From Devosia enhydra (GTDB lineage: Bacteria; Pseudomonadota; Alphaproteobacteria; Rhizobiales; Devosiaceae), in assembly GCF_900119845.1 (NCBI RefSeq), contig NZ_FPKU01000002.1, positions 142,045 through 206,044 on the forward strand: a stretch of 64,000 nucleotides of DNA, in the 5' to 3' direction. Shown here piece by piece: positions 33,938 through 42,735 of the stretch. The notes beneath the pieces were generated by a model that searched no databases, was not told the origin of the DNA, and saw only the letters and a list, made by a program, of their open reading frames with translations. Positions within the stretch are counted from its first letter, which is position 1, and each line of letters opens with the position of its first letter. Made by a program: the position numbers and the translations under genes.

Positions 33938-35800
33938 ATGTCAGACCATCTCAATCTCGAGCGCCCGCGCTGGTTGCGCGACCTCCTGCGTTTCCTGCCA
34001 ATGAAGGCGCAGTTCGTGCTATCCGGAAACGTTCATGATCTGCAGCTTGGCTCCTCCACGTCGCCGATGGCCCAACCCCTCGTCACCCTCCTCGGCGAGG
34101 AGCTCCGGACTGTCGGTTACGCTGATGTCGTGGTCTTCGATCCCGTCAATGGCTTTAAGGTGGTGGGCCCCTCCTCACCCGCTCAGGGCAATGTTAACGT
34201 TCTGACGTCCCTTGGGTTGACGCCTGGCCCAGACGGCACGGCTCCCGCCGGCATCGAGCTGTTCTCCGAGGTGCTGCGCCGGTTGACTTCAAGGGGACCG
34301 ACCGAGCCGCCGGTGGCGCTGCTGGTCGACTTTGCTTCGCGCCTGATCGCCCGCCCCGAGGCGTTGTCGGTGACCGAAAGCAACATGTTCTCAAGGGCGC
34401 TGGTCCTCGCCCATCAATCCCGCCCACGACCTTATGGGTCGCCGCCCCGACCATTCATGAACTCAGTAGTCTGGATCGTCGAAAAGGAAGGTGATCTGCC
34501 GGATTGGCTGGTGATCGACAACGTGCGCCTTCGGCACATTCCCGTCGCAAAACCGGATCATCGTTATCGCCGGACCATGGCAGTGCCGTCGATGCAGAGT
34601 TTGCAGGGAGCGGCTTCCGCCACGCCCGAGATGCTCGAAAGGGCAACCGACGAGCTGGTCGAAGGCACCGAGGGGTTGCTGCTCCTTGACCTCCATTCGA
34701 TCTTCACCCTGTGCCGCATCGAAGGCATCGGCATCGCTCGGCTTGGCGATGCGGTACGGCGCTACAAGGTCGGCGTCACTGAAGACCAGTGGGCCCTGAT
34801 CGATCGGGAGAAGATCAGCAACGCAGCGTCGTTCGTACAAGATCGGGTGCGCGGGCAAGAACGTGCCGTCACACACGTCCTTGATATCATTAAGCGGGCG
34901 GTCACCGGGATCGGCGCGCCGCGACGAGGCAATCGTCCGCGTGGGGTAGTCTTTCTCGCCGGTCCCACCGGAGTGGGCAAGACGGAGCTCGCAAAGACCA
35001 TCACCCAACTGCTGTTCGGCGACGAGTCCGCGTACATCCGCTTCGACATGTCGGAATTCTCAGCTGAGCACTCCGACCAGCGGCTTATCGGTGCCCCACC
35101 GGGCTATATCGGATACGACGTCGGCGGCGAGCTCACCAACGCGGTCCGGGAGCGACCGTTCTCGGTGGTGCTGTTCGACGAAATCGAGAAAGCGCATCCC
35201 CGCATCCTCGACAAGTTCCTCCAGGTGCTCGACGACGGCGTCCTCACCTCGGGCCGCGGCGATCGCGTCTACTTCTCCGAGACCTTCATCGTCTTCACTT
35301 CCAACCTCGGTATCTACCGGCAGGAGCGTGACGGCTCACGCGTTGCGAATGTTACTCCGACCGATGATTTTGTCACGATCGAGCAGAAGGTGCTTGAGGA
35401 GATCGACAGCTACTTCAAAACGACGCTGAACCGGCCAGAGCTCCTGAACCGGATTGGCGACAACATCCTGGTCTTCGACTACATCCGACAGGACATTGCC
35501 GAGCAGATCTTCCATCAGATGGTCGCCTCAATCCGCAAGGATATTCTCGCCGGCCAAGGCATTGAGGTTGAGATCGGCGCTTCGGCGCTTCGGCGGCTCG
35601 CCGAGCTCTGCATTGCCGATCTCTCGAACGGCGGCCGCGGCATCAGGAACAAACTCGAAACGCACTTCATCAATCCCCTCGCCAGGTCCGTGTTCGACAT
35701 GGGCATTTCGTCCGGGGGTCGAATCGAGATCGAAGAGCTGCGTGATGAGAGCGACGGCCTCGTGCTGCAGATCCGGGGCCACCCCGTGACGACACGATGA
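33938..35800 (+). CDS. ClpB-like AAA+ ATPase (AAA_2) of unnamed operon
   Basis: 620 residues. The N-terminal ~300 residues are unusual (RWLRDLLRFLPMKAQFVLSG, then VALLVDFASRLIARPEAL) and resemble a degenerate first ATPase domain. The C-terminal half is a ClpB/HSP104 D2-type module: Walker A GPTGVGKT (342-349), FDMSEFSAEHSDQRLIGAPP, pore-loop GYIGYD, Walker B LFDEIEKAHP (Asp414, Glu415), and FTSNLG sensor. No ClpP-interacting loop is evident. It probably remodels or unfolds a partner protein. First gene of a four-gene operon; its stop overlaps the next start (ATGA). Confidence 0.87.
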   Translation: MSDHLNLERPRWLRDLLRFLPMKAQFVLSGNVHDLQLGSSTSPMAQPLVTLLGEELRTVGYADVVVFDPVNGFKVVGPSSPAQGNVNVLTSLGLTPGPDGTAPAGIELFSEVLRRLTSRGPTEPPVALLVDFASRLIARPEALSVTESNMFSRALVLAHQSRPRPYGSPPRPFMNSVVWIVEKEGDLPDWLVIDNVRLRHIPVAKPDHRYRRTMAVPSMQSLQGAASATPEMLERATDELVEGTEGLLLLDLHSIFTLCRIEGIGIARLGDAVRRYKVGVTEDQWALIDREKISNAASFVQDRVRGQERAVTHVLDIIKRAVTGIGAPRRGNRPRGVVFLAGPTGVGKTELAKTITQLLFGDESAYIRFDMSEFSAEHSDQRLIGAPPGYIGYDVGGELTNAVRERPFSVVLFDEIEKAHPRILDKFLQVLDDGVLTSGRGDRVYFSETFIVFTSNLGIYRQERDGSRVANVTPTDDFVTIEQKVLEEIDSYFKTTLNRPELLNRIGDNILVFDYIRQDIAEQIFHQMVASIRKDILAGQGIEVEIGASALRRLAELCIADLSNGGRGIRNKLETHFINPLARSVFDMGISSGGRIEIEELRDESDGLVLQIRGHPVTTR

Positions 35801-36444
35801 GCGTGACACCGATCAGAATATCGCGGCTGCACTTTCCGGTGCGAGCGCTTGGGCCTGGGGCTCGCGTCGGGATCTGGTTGCAGGGCTGCTCGATACGCTG
35901 CCCCGGCTGCATCTCGCTCGATACCTGGTCGACGTCCCGTGGCGAAACTTCGGTCGAAGCCGTGGTCGAGGCAATAGTGCCCTGGCTCGCCACGGCCGAC
36001 GGCTTCACCATTTCGGGTGGAGAGCCCTTCGATCAACCGGACGCTCTGAAGTCGCTCCTGACGTGGGTCCGCGCCGTGCACGGGGGCGACATCCTGGTCT
36101 ATTCGGGCCATCCGGTCGAGGTACTGCCATTGCAGGAGTTCGAGGGCCTGTTCGACGCCTTGATCAGCGACCCGCTGGTCCTTGCGGCGAGGCAGACCCT
36201 GCCCCTAAGGGGCAGCGACAACCAGCGGCTGCACATCGCGACTGAACTCGGACGACTGAGGTTCGGCGATATGGCCGGGCCTGCAGCCCTCGCGAACACT
36301 CTGGACGTGATGTTCGACGACGCGACAGGTGACGTTTTCCTCGCCGGCATTCCGCAGCGGGGCGACCTGGCTCGCCTACAGAAGTTGCTGGAGCTTGGTG
36401 GACATAAAGCCGGCATTACCGAAGACAGACAGCAATACTCATGA
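35797..36444 (+). CDS. Small radical-SAM (4Fe-4S) activase-like protein
   Basis: 215 residues. WLQGCSIRCPGCIS holds the CxxxCxxC cluster motif (Cys31, Cys35, Cys38), and TISGGEPFDQPDAL is the SAM-binding GGE motif. The short length resembles NrdG/PflA-type activating enzymes, which make glycyl radicals or modify a partner. There is no glycyl-radical partner in sight, so the target may be the giant protein or the helical protein of the operon, or a small molecule. Four-base ATGA overlaps at both ends show that its expression is fixed to its neighbours. Confidence 0.85.
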   Translation: MSVTPIRISRLHFPVRALGPGARVGIWLQGCSIRCPGCISLDTWSTSRGETSVEAVVEAIVPWLATADGFTISGGEPFDQPDALKSLLTWVRAVHGGDILVYSGHPVEVLPLQEFEGLFDALISDPLVLAARQTLPLRGSDNQRLHIATELGRLRFGDMAGPAALANTLDVMFDDATGDVFLAGIPQRGDLARLQKLLELGGHKAGITEDRQQYS

Positions 36445-39400
36445 CGACGACCATACTTGAACGATATCGGCATTGCCCCAATTGCGGGAGCGACCGGCCC
36501 GAGGGCGAATGGCTGTGCAAGAACGATGTCGCGGGCGAGAAGTGTCTTTGGCCGCTGGCCGACCAGCCAGTCCACACCGCGCCCGCGGACACCGGTTCGG
36601 TCATTGCCATGCCTCCGCCCCCCGCGGCGACACGAGTCTGCGCCAACGGGCACCCGATGGCCGACGACCTGGAGATCTGCTTCGTCTGCGGTGCCGATGC
36701 CATGGTTGCAACCCCACCGGCAGGGTCAGCGACCACTACCGGCGAGGCCGCCGGCGCTCCGATCGAAGATGAGCCCGAAAGTGCAGTAACGATCGAGATC
36801 GAGGGATTGTCGGAGCTGAGACAGCTTCGCGCGCCCCAAGGCCAGCCGTTTACCTCATTTACGGCGCGCGATGCGGCAGCCCGCGAGGTCTTCGTCACCC
36901 TGTACGACGAGGGCGCCGAGCCCGATCCCCAAGTGTACCAGACCTTGCGGCGATTGCCGCGCGACCATGTTCCAGAACTGATCACGATCGGCCGGCACGA
37001 CGGACGATCCTACGACGTCTTCGAGCTGATCGGCGGGGGCAGCCTGGCCGAGGCCGGGTATCCCGCCGCAACCGATCCCGACTTGATGCGGCGGCTGATC
37101 ACTGAGCTTGCTGGTGTGCTGACCAGCTTCGAGGAGGTCGGGCTGCGGCATCGCGATCTCAACCCGCGGACGATCCTGATCCGTGGTCGCGATCCACTCG
37201 ACCTGGTCGTTGCCGGGTTTGGTTCGGCGCGCATGTCCGACTTCGATCTCGAGTCCGTAGCGCCGCTAGAGCTCACCCGCTACTCGGCGCCCGAAGCCAT
37301 TGTCGGAGCGGTTAGTGCCGCGTCCGACTGGTGGTCGGCCGGCATGATCGTCCTCGAACAGGCGACAGCCGGCCAGTGCTTTGAGGGGACCAACGATCAG
37401 GCCCTTCGGCTGCACGTGGTCACCCGCGGCATCGACATACCGCCGATGGCCGATACGAAACTGCGCCTGTTGTTGAGGGGCCTCTTGGCGCGAGATCCGC
37501 ATTCGCGGTGGTCGGGCAACCAGGTTAGGGCCTGGCTCCGTGGCGAACCGGTCGAGGTCCCGGACGATGAACGCACGATCGTCGGGGACGGCAACGGGAC
37601 CGAGATATCTCTCGGGGGTCGCGATTACACCCGCGCCGACCAATTTGCCCTCGCTGCAGCCGAACCGGCCAATTGGGACGAGGCCCAGGAAATGCTTCTC
37701 AATGGCGTCGTGGCCACCTGGCTAAGCGGCGCTCAGATTGAAGGCAAGATCCAGGCTCGCTTCCGCCGGGCCATCGGCAACGAGAACGTCGCATCTGACT
37801 ATCGCCACGCCCTGGCTCTGATGGCGATGAACCCGAACCTGCCCTTGACTCTGCGCGGCGAGATCGTGACGCCAGCATGGCTGCTAGCTCATGCTGATGA
37901 TGGGTACGAGATTGTAACTGGCGAAGTGGGCCGGCACCTTGAGCAGTTCGACCAGGCCTCCTGGATCGTTGCGCTGGCTTCGCGGGCCGAAGCCGTCCGG
38001 GATCGGGCCAAGCTGCTCGAAATCGAGCTCGACGAGAGCCGGCTGCGAGTGGCCCTGCTGTCGACTTCGCGACCCAACCTCGAGGCGGAACGCGAGGTGT
38101 TACGGCGGGTTTATCCCGATACCGATCATGCGGGCCTCGCCTCGATCCTCGAGCGTCCCCGGCTGTCTGACGAAGACCTCATCATCTTGATCAGCGCCGC
38201 CACTACTCAGTTCGTCGCTTTCGAAACCCTAATTAATGCGGCTGGCGATCTCGCGAGCCGGACCGGCGTTGATTTCGAGCGAGAGCCCTCGGTCGAGCTG
38301 TTTGTGCGTCCGCGCCGTGAAATCTTCTCGCTGATCGATCAGCGGACGGCCAATTTCGCCCGCTGCGGCGATCCGGTGGTCGACGAGTGGGTCGATACTT
38401 TCCGGGTCGAACGACGGATGACACTGGCGCGTGCCGCCATTGTGCTGGGCGTGCCAGACGATCAATGGTTGGAGCCACCGCGGCAGCAATATGTTGCCAA
38501 TCTCCTGTCGCATTTCGAGAAGCGGGTGACCGGAACGGTCTCGCGCGGTCCACTCGCGCGCTTCACCATCGGCAAGACGACCCCTCGGCTAGACCTCAGT
38601 GAAATGGGAACAGCATTGCGGCCAGCCGACTCGATCCTGAACCTGCTTATCGGGCGTACCGACACACCGATACCGCTGGATCCGTCTGCCTATGCCGCCG
38701 ACGAAAACCGTCAAAGCCGGCTTCGCCGCCTCGTCAGTCACGCCCAGACCTTTCGCCGTGACACCGGCCTCGACGGCCGGACCATGGGGTTCCCATTCCT
38801 TCTGGTTCGAGAGGCACGATCGGCTGCGTCTGAGCCCCAGGCGCGCCCGCGACTAGCGCCGGTCCTGCTCTGGCCTATCATCATCGAGTTTCCAGTCGGA
38901 AGTCCGTCCGCGGCCATCAGCTTCGATAAGGAACGAGAGGAAGTACGCCTCAATCCCGCGCTCGAGACCATGCTGCCGCCGAACGAATTCCAGCGCTGGA
39001 AGATGGCTCGCGACGAGCTGCTGAGTCGCGGGGCAATCAGGTATGCCGATGTACTAGATGTTTTCGGCTCGTTGGCGCAGCCCCGTTCGCGGACGTTAGA
39101 ACGACTGCCGTCCCGCGATTTGAAGGTGCCGCTTGGCACGGTCCAGTTGCTGGCGTCGGCGGCCCTGTTCAATGCCGAGTTTGCTGGCCAGGCCGTTGCT
39201 GAGGACATACGCCAGATGGTGCGGATGCCGCCGGCTGGAACAGGCCTCGATGCGGTGCTTCGGATTGGTGGCGAATTACAGTTCGACGACCAGCCCGAGG
39301 CGGGGCGCGAGCGCGACAGGTTCCTCGTCGTGGCGGCCGATCCTTCACAGGAATCGGCGGTGTTCAAGTCGCGCAGCGCACCGGGACTATTGGTCGAAGG

Positions 39401-42400
39401 TCCGCCGGGCACGGGCAAGTCTCAGACCATCGTGAACGTGGTGACCGACGCCATTGGCCGCGGTGAGACGGTTCTGGTGGTTTGCCAGAAGCAGGCTGCC
39501 CTTAAGGTCGTGCAGAAGCGCCTCGATGCCGAAGGCATGGGGGATCGGCTTTTCCTTGTCGTCGACATCAACAAGGATCGGGAAATCATCGCACGAACCA
39601 TCCGCGAGCAGCGCGATCTCGTGCGCGCCGTCCCTGAGGGCCGGCTTTCCGCACTCCTGAAGCAGCGCGACGAAAGGACGGCCCGGATCGAGGCGCTGGA
39701 AGCCGAGATCGATGCGACGCATACGGCGCTCTACAAGGAGGACAGCGGGTCCGGTCTGACATACCGTGATGTGCTCGATCAACTGATCGCGCTTGAGGAA
39801 GAAGGTCCTTGGATCGCTGCCTCGCCGCTGCGTCCGATATTTACAGGACTAAAGCCAGCCGACCTGTCGGTCATCGAGGAGACCTGCGGCCCGCTAGCCC
39901 CGTTGTGGCTGGCGTCCCGCTTTGAGAACAGCCCGCTGCACGCGCTGAAGCAGTTCGCGGTCGATCCATCGGTAGCGGTTGCTTTCGACAAGCACCTCGA
40001 AGCCTTCGTAGTCGCAGAAACGCAGCGTGCGGCAGCGATCGAGTCGACCGTTGTGTCGCCCGAGGTTGAGGACGTCGGCACCCATCGAGACTGGCTCGAG
40101 ACCGACGGCAGTTCACTTGAACGGATGTCGGATGGTTTGCGCTCCTACCTAAACGCCTGGCTCGACCTGTTCGAAACCCCTGCTGCCGGCTCGCAGGGCG
40201 ATCCGCTGATCGCTCGCATTCGCGAGATCGGAGCCGCCCTGGCCGAGGTACCGGCGGATGATCATTCCGATGAGCTGTTCGCGCCGCTGCTGCAGCTCGA
40301 CGACAACGAGCTTGCACGATCGCTTGACGACGCTCGCAAGTCATCGTCGGCTGCGGGCGTCCTAGGCTTCCTCAACTTCCGCCGCCATGCACGGCACGGC
40401 CGGCTAAAGCGCTTTCTGGAGGCCAACAATCTGCCAGCAGACAAGGCGGGCAAGGCGCTCCTCCACGGTGCTCTCGAACTGGAAGCAGCGTTGCGGCCCT
40501 TGCGAGAGGAGATGGCGGAAATCTGCCGAGCTCTTCGCGTCGCGGTGCCTCCCGACGCGACCGTTGCGACGCTGCTTCATTATCAGCAGGCGCTGGGAAC
40601 AACGCTCGAAGCGGTTCGTCCGCTTGCATTGGCGGTTCGCGCCAGCCCATGGAAGGCCGAGGCTGTGGCTGCGACGCGAGCAGCTACAGCTGGAGCATTT
40701 TCTGAGCTTCGGGAGCGAATGCTGGGGGCCTTCCTCCGCAGCGATGCGAGGCGCACCAGCCGGGACGCGCTCTTGGCGCTCGAGGCATGGTTCGAGTCGG
40801 ACTGGCTTCGGAAGGCGGACGAGGCTGTCAGTGGCCGCGGTTCCATGGCTGGGATGGTGGCCGCAATTCGAGATTCTGCGCCACGGTTAAACGCGTTTCA
40901 GCGGTTCCGCCTTCGTGCTACGGCCCTCCAGCCGGAAGTGCTGCGGGTCTTTGCCATGCTGCGTGAATGGCAGGATCAGTTCGACGATGTGCCCCAGTCC
41001 GAGCTCGACCCACTTTTCCGTCGGACCGTTCGTCGCGAGGCCCTCTTGGCGTGGAAGGGCCGCATAGAAGCGACCCAGCCGCAACTGCTCGTCGAGGCGG
41101 GTGAAATTCAGCAGAAAGTTACGAGTCTCGCGGCCCTTGATCGCGAAGTGCTCGGCCTAAACAAACAGATCCTTCGTCTCGACATCGACCCCGACAGGCT
41201 CGGAACTCAGGTGGCCTGGGACGATTTGACCCGTATGAGGGGCCCGCGAGCAAAACGGCTGCGCGAGATCCTTGACCAGGGACGGGATCTCGGCCTGATG
41301 CGTATGCGGCCAATCTGGCTGATGAATCCCGACGTCGCGAGCCGCGTGTTGCCCTTGAAGGCCGGACTGTTCGACGTCGTGATCTACGACGAGGCCTCGC
41401 AGATGCAGGTCGAGTTCGCAGTCCCAACCCTGTTCCGAGCCAAGCGTGTCCTGATCGCTGGCGACGAGAAGCAGATGCCGCCTACGAGCTTCTTCAGCTC
41501 CTCCCAAGTTGAAGACGAGGAGGACGAAAGCTCCGATGAGGCGTTCGACGACGCGATAACCGAAGCGGAGAGGGTGGCGCAAGAAGAGACCTGGAACCGG
41601 CGCGAAGTGAAGGATTGTCCGGATCTGCTGCAACTGGGACGTGGCGTGCTGCCTACGACCACGCTGCAGATTCACTACCGCTCCAGGTATCGCGAATTGA
41701 TCGATTACTCGAATTCCGCCTTTTATGGTGGCGGTCTCAGCGTCCCGGCGAGCCACCCGGCAGATGAGATCAAGCGTGTACGACCGATCGAAGTCGTGCG
41801 AGCCAACGGCATCTACGAGGCGCAGACCAACGCCATTGAGGCAGAGCGTGTTGTAGATGTCGTCGCTGGACTGTGGGCGAAGCCGACGCCACCCAGTATC
41901 GGCGTCGTGACCTTCAACCGCAAACAGGCCGACCTCGTCGAAGAGGCCCTCAATCGGCGAGCGGCGATGGATGGCGAATTCCTGCGGGCATATCGACGGG
42001 AACGCGACCGCACCCAAGGTGGCGAAGACATGGGCTTCTTCGTCAAGAACGTGGAGAATGTGCAAGGTGACGAACGCGACGTGATCGTATTTTCAACCAC
42101 TTTCGGTCGCGACAAGCATGGTGCCTTCCGAAGGGTCTTCGGCGTGCTCGGCCAGGCTGGCGGCGAGCGGCGGCTAAACGTTGCGGTCACCCGCGCGCGC
42201 GAAAAGGTGATCCTTGTGACGTCGATGCCGCTCGGAGATGTCTCTGACTGGCTCACTACGGGCCAGGCCAATAAGCCGCGCGACTATTTGCAGGCCTATA
42301 TCGATTATGCCGAGCGGCTGAGTTCCGGCGATCTCGACTCTGCCGCGGCATCCGCGCGTCGGCTCAACACCCGCTCCGGTATCGCTCGCTTCGACGCGAG

Positions 42401-42728
42401 CGAACAGGGTCAGAGCGGCTTCGTCCAATCGGTGGGCAAGTTCATCGCAACGCTTGGCGTGGATGCAGAGGTGTCGCGTGTTGGCGACGCCTTCCAACTC
42501 GACTTCGCGATCAAGGATCCCAGGACCGGATTGTTCGGGATCGGTATCGAGTGCGACGCGCCTCGCCATCAGCTTCTCTCGAAGGCCCGGGCGCGCGAGA
42601 TTTGGCGCCCGAGTGTCCTGAAGCGTGAGCTCAAAGCCTTGCACCGCGTGACCAGCCATAGCTGGTACCACGAGCCGAAAGAGGAGCGTGATCGCCTGCG
42701 GTCGGCGATCGCAGCAGCATTGACGTGA
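36441..42728 (+). CDS. Giant zinc-ribbon/pseudokinase/SF1 helicase/nuclease fusion
   Basis: 2095 residues. N-terminal zinc ribbons: CPNCG, ECLCK-like and RVCANGHPM...CFVCG (1-95). Kinase-like fold (about 110-375) with HRDLNPRTIL (Asp239), APE and DWWSAG, but GFG instead of DFG and Thr instead of the catalytic-loop Asn. SF1 helicase: Walker A GPPGTGKSQT (987-996), Walker B IYDEASQM (Asp1650), GDEKQMPPTSFF, YRSRYRELIDYSN, VQGDERDVIVFSTTFGRD and NVAVTRAREKVIL. The insert 1050-1600 is mostly helical. The C-terminus (1980-2095) has LDFAIKDP and IECDAPRH, the pattern of a PD-(D/E)XK-like domain (REase_MTES_1575 type). Likely the nucleic-acid effector of the operon. Stop is 7 bases before the next gene. 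Confidence 0.87.
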   Translation: MTTTILERYRHCPNCGSDRPEGEWLCKNDVAGEKCLWPLADQPVHTAPADTGSVIAMPPPPAATRVCANGHPMADDLEICFVCGADAMVATPPAGSATTTGEAAGAPIEDEPESAVTIEIEGLSELRQLRAPQGQPFTSFTARDAAAREVFVTLYDEGAEPDPQVYQTLRRLPRDHVPELITIGRHDGRSYDVFELIGGGSLAEAGYPAATDPDLMRRLITELAGVLTSFEEVGLRHRDLNPRTILIRGRDPLDLVVAGFGSARMSDFDLESVAPLELTRYSAPEAIVGAVSAASDWWSAGMIVLEQATAGQCFEGTNDQALRLHVVTRGIDIPPMADTKLRLLLRGLLARDPHSRWSGNQVRAWLRGEPVEVPDDERTIVGDGNGTEISLGGRDYTRADQFALAAAEPANWDEAQEMLLNGVVATWLSGAQIEGKIQARFRRAIGNENVASDYRHALALMAMNPNLPLTLRGEIVTPAWLLAHADDGYEIVTGEVGRHLEQFDQASWIVALASRAEAVRDRAKLLEIELDESRLRVALLSTSRPNLEAEREVLRRVYPDTDHAGLASILERPRLSDEDLIILISAATTQFVAFETLINAAGDLASRTGVDFEREPSVELFVRPRREIFSLIDQRTANFARCGDPVVDEWVDTFRVERRMTLARAAIVLGVPDDQWLEPPRQQYVANLLSHFEKRVTGTVSRGPLARFTIGKTTPRLDLSEMGTALRPADSILNLLIGRTDTPIPLDPSAYAADENRQSRLRRLVSHAQTFRRDTGLDGRTMGFPFLLVREARSAASEPQARPRLAPVLLWPIIIEFPVGSPSAAISFDKEREEVRLNPALETMLPPNEFQRWKMARDELLSRGAIRYADVLDVFGSLAQPRSRTLERLPSRDLKVPLGTVQLLASAALFNAEFAGQAVAEDIRQMVRMPPAGTGLDAVLRIGGELQFDDQPEAGRERDRFLVVAADPSQESAVFKSRSAPGLLVEGPPGTGKSQTIVNVVTDAIGRGETVLVVCQKQAALKVVQKRLDAEGMGDRLFLVVDINKDREIIARTIREQRDLVRAVPEGRLSALLKQRDERTARIEALEAEIDATHTALYKEDSGSGLTYRDVLDQLIALEEEGPWIAASPLRPIFTGLKPADLSVIEETCGPLAPLWLASRFENSPLHALKQFAVDPSVAVAFDKHLEAFVVAETQRAAAIESTVVSPEVEDVGTHRDWLETDGSSLERMSDGLRSYLNAWLDLFETPAAGSQGDPLIARIREIGAALAEVPADDHSDELFAPLLQLDDNELARSLDDARKSSSAAGVLGFLNFRRHARHGRLKRFLEANNLPADKAGKALLHGALELEAALRPLREEMAEICRALRVAVPPDATVATLLHYQQALGTTLEAVRPLALAVRASPWKAEAVAATRAATAGAFSELRERMLGAFLRSDARRTSRDALLALEAWFESDWLRKADEAVSGRGSMAGMVAAIRDSAPRLNAFQRFRLRATALQPEVLRVFAMLREWQDQFDDVPQSELDPLFRRTVRREALLAWKGRIEATQPQLLVEAGEIQQKVTSLAALDREVLGLNKQILRLDIDPDRLGTQVAWDDLTRMRGPRAKRLREILDQGRDLGLMRMRPIWLMNPDVASRVLPLKAGLFDVVIYDEASQMQVEFAVPTLFRAKRVLIAGDEKQMPPTSFFSSSQVEDEEDESSDEAFDDAITEAERVAQEETWNRREVKDCPDLLQLGRGVLPTTTLQIHYRSRYRELIDYSNSAFYGGGLSVPASHPADEIKRVRPIEVVRANGIYEAQTNAIEAERVVDVVAGLWAKPTPPSIGVVTFNRKQADLVEEALNRRAAMDGEFLRAYRRERDRTQGGEDMGFFVKNVENVQGDERDVIVFSTTFGRDKHGAFRRVFGVLGQAGGERRLNVAVTRAREKVILVTSMPLGDVSDWLTTGQANKPRDYLQAYIDYAERLSSGDLDSAAASARRLNTRSGIARFDASEQGQSGFVQSVGKFIATLGVDAEVSRVGDAFQLDFAIKDPRTGLFGIGIECDAPRHQLLSKARAREIWRPSVLKRELKALHRVTSHSWYHEPKEERDRLRSAIAAALT

Positions 42729-42735
42729 GGTACTG

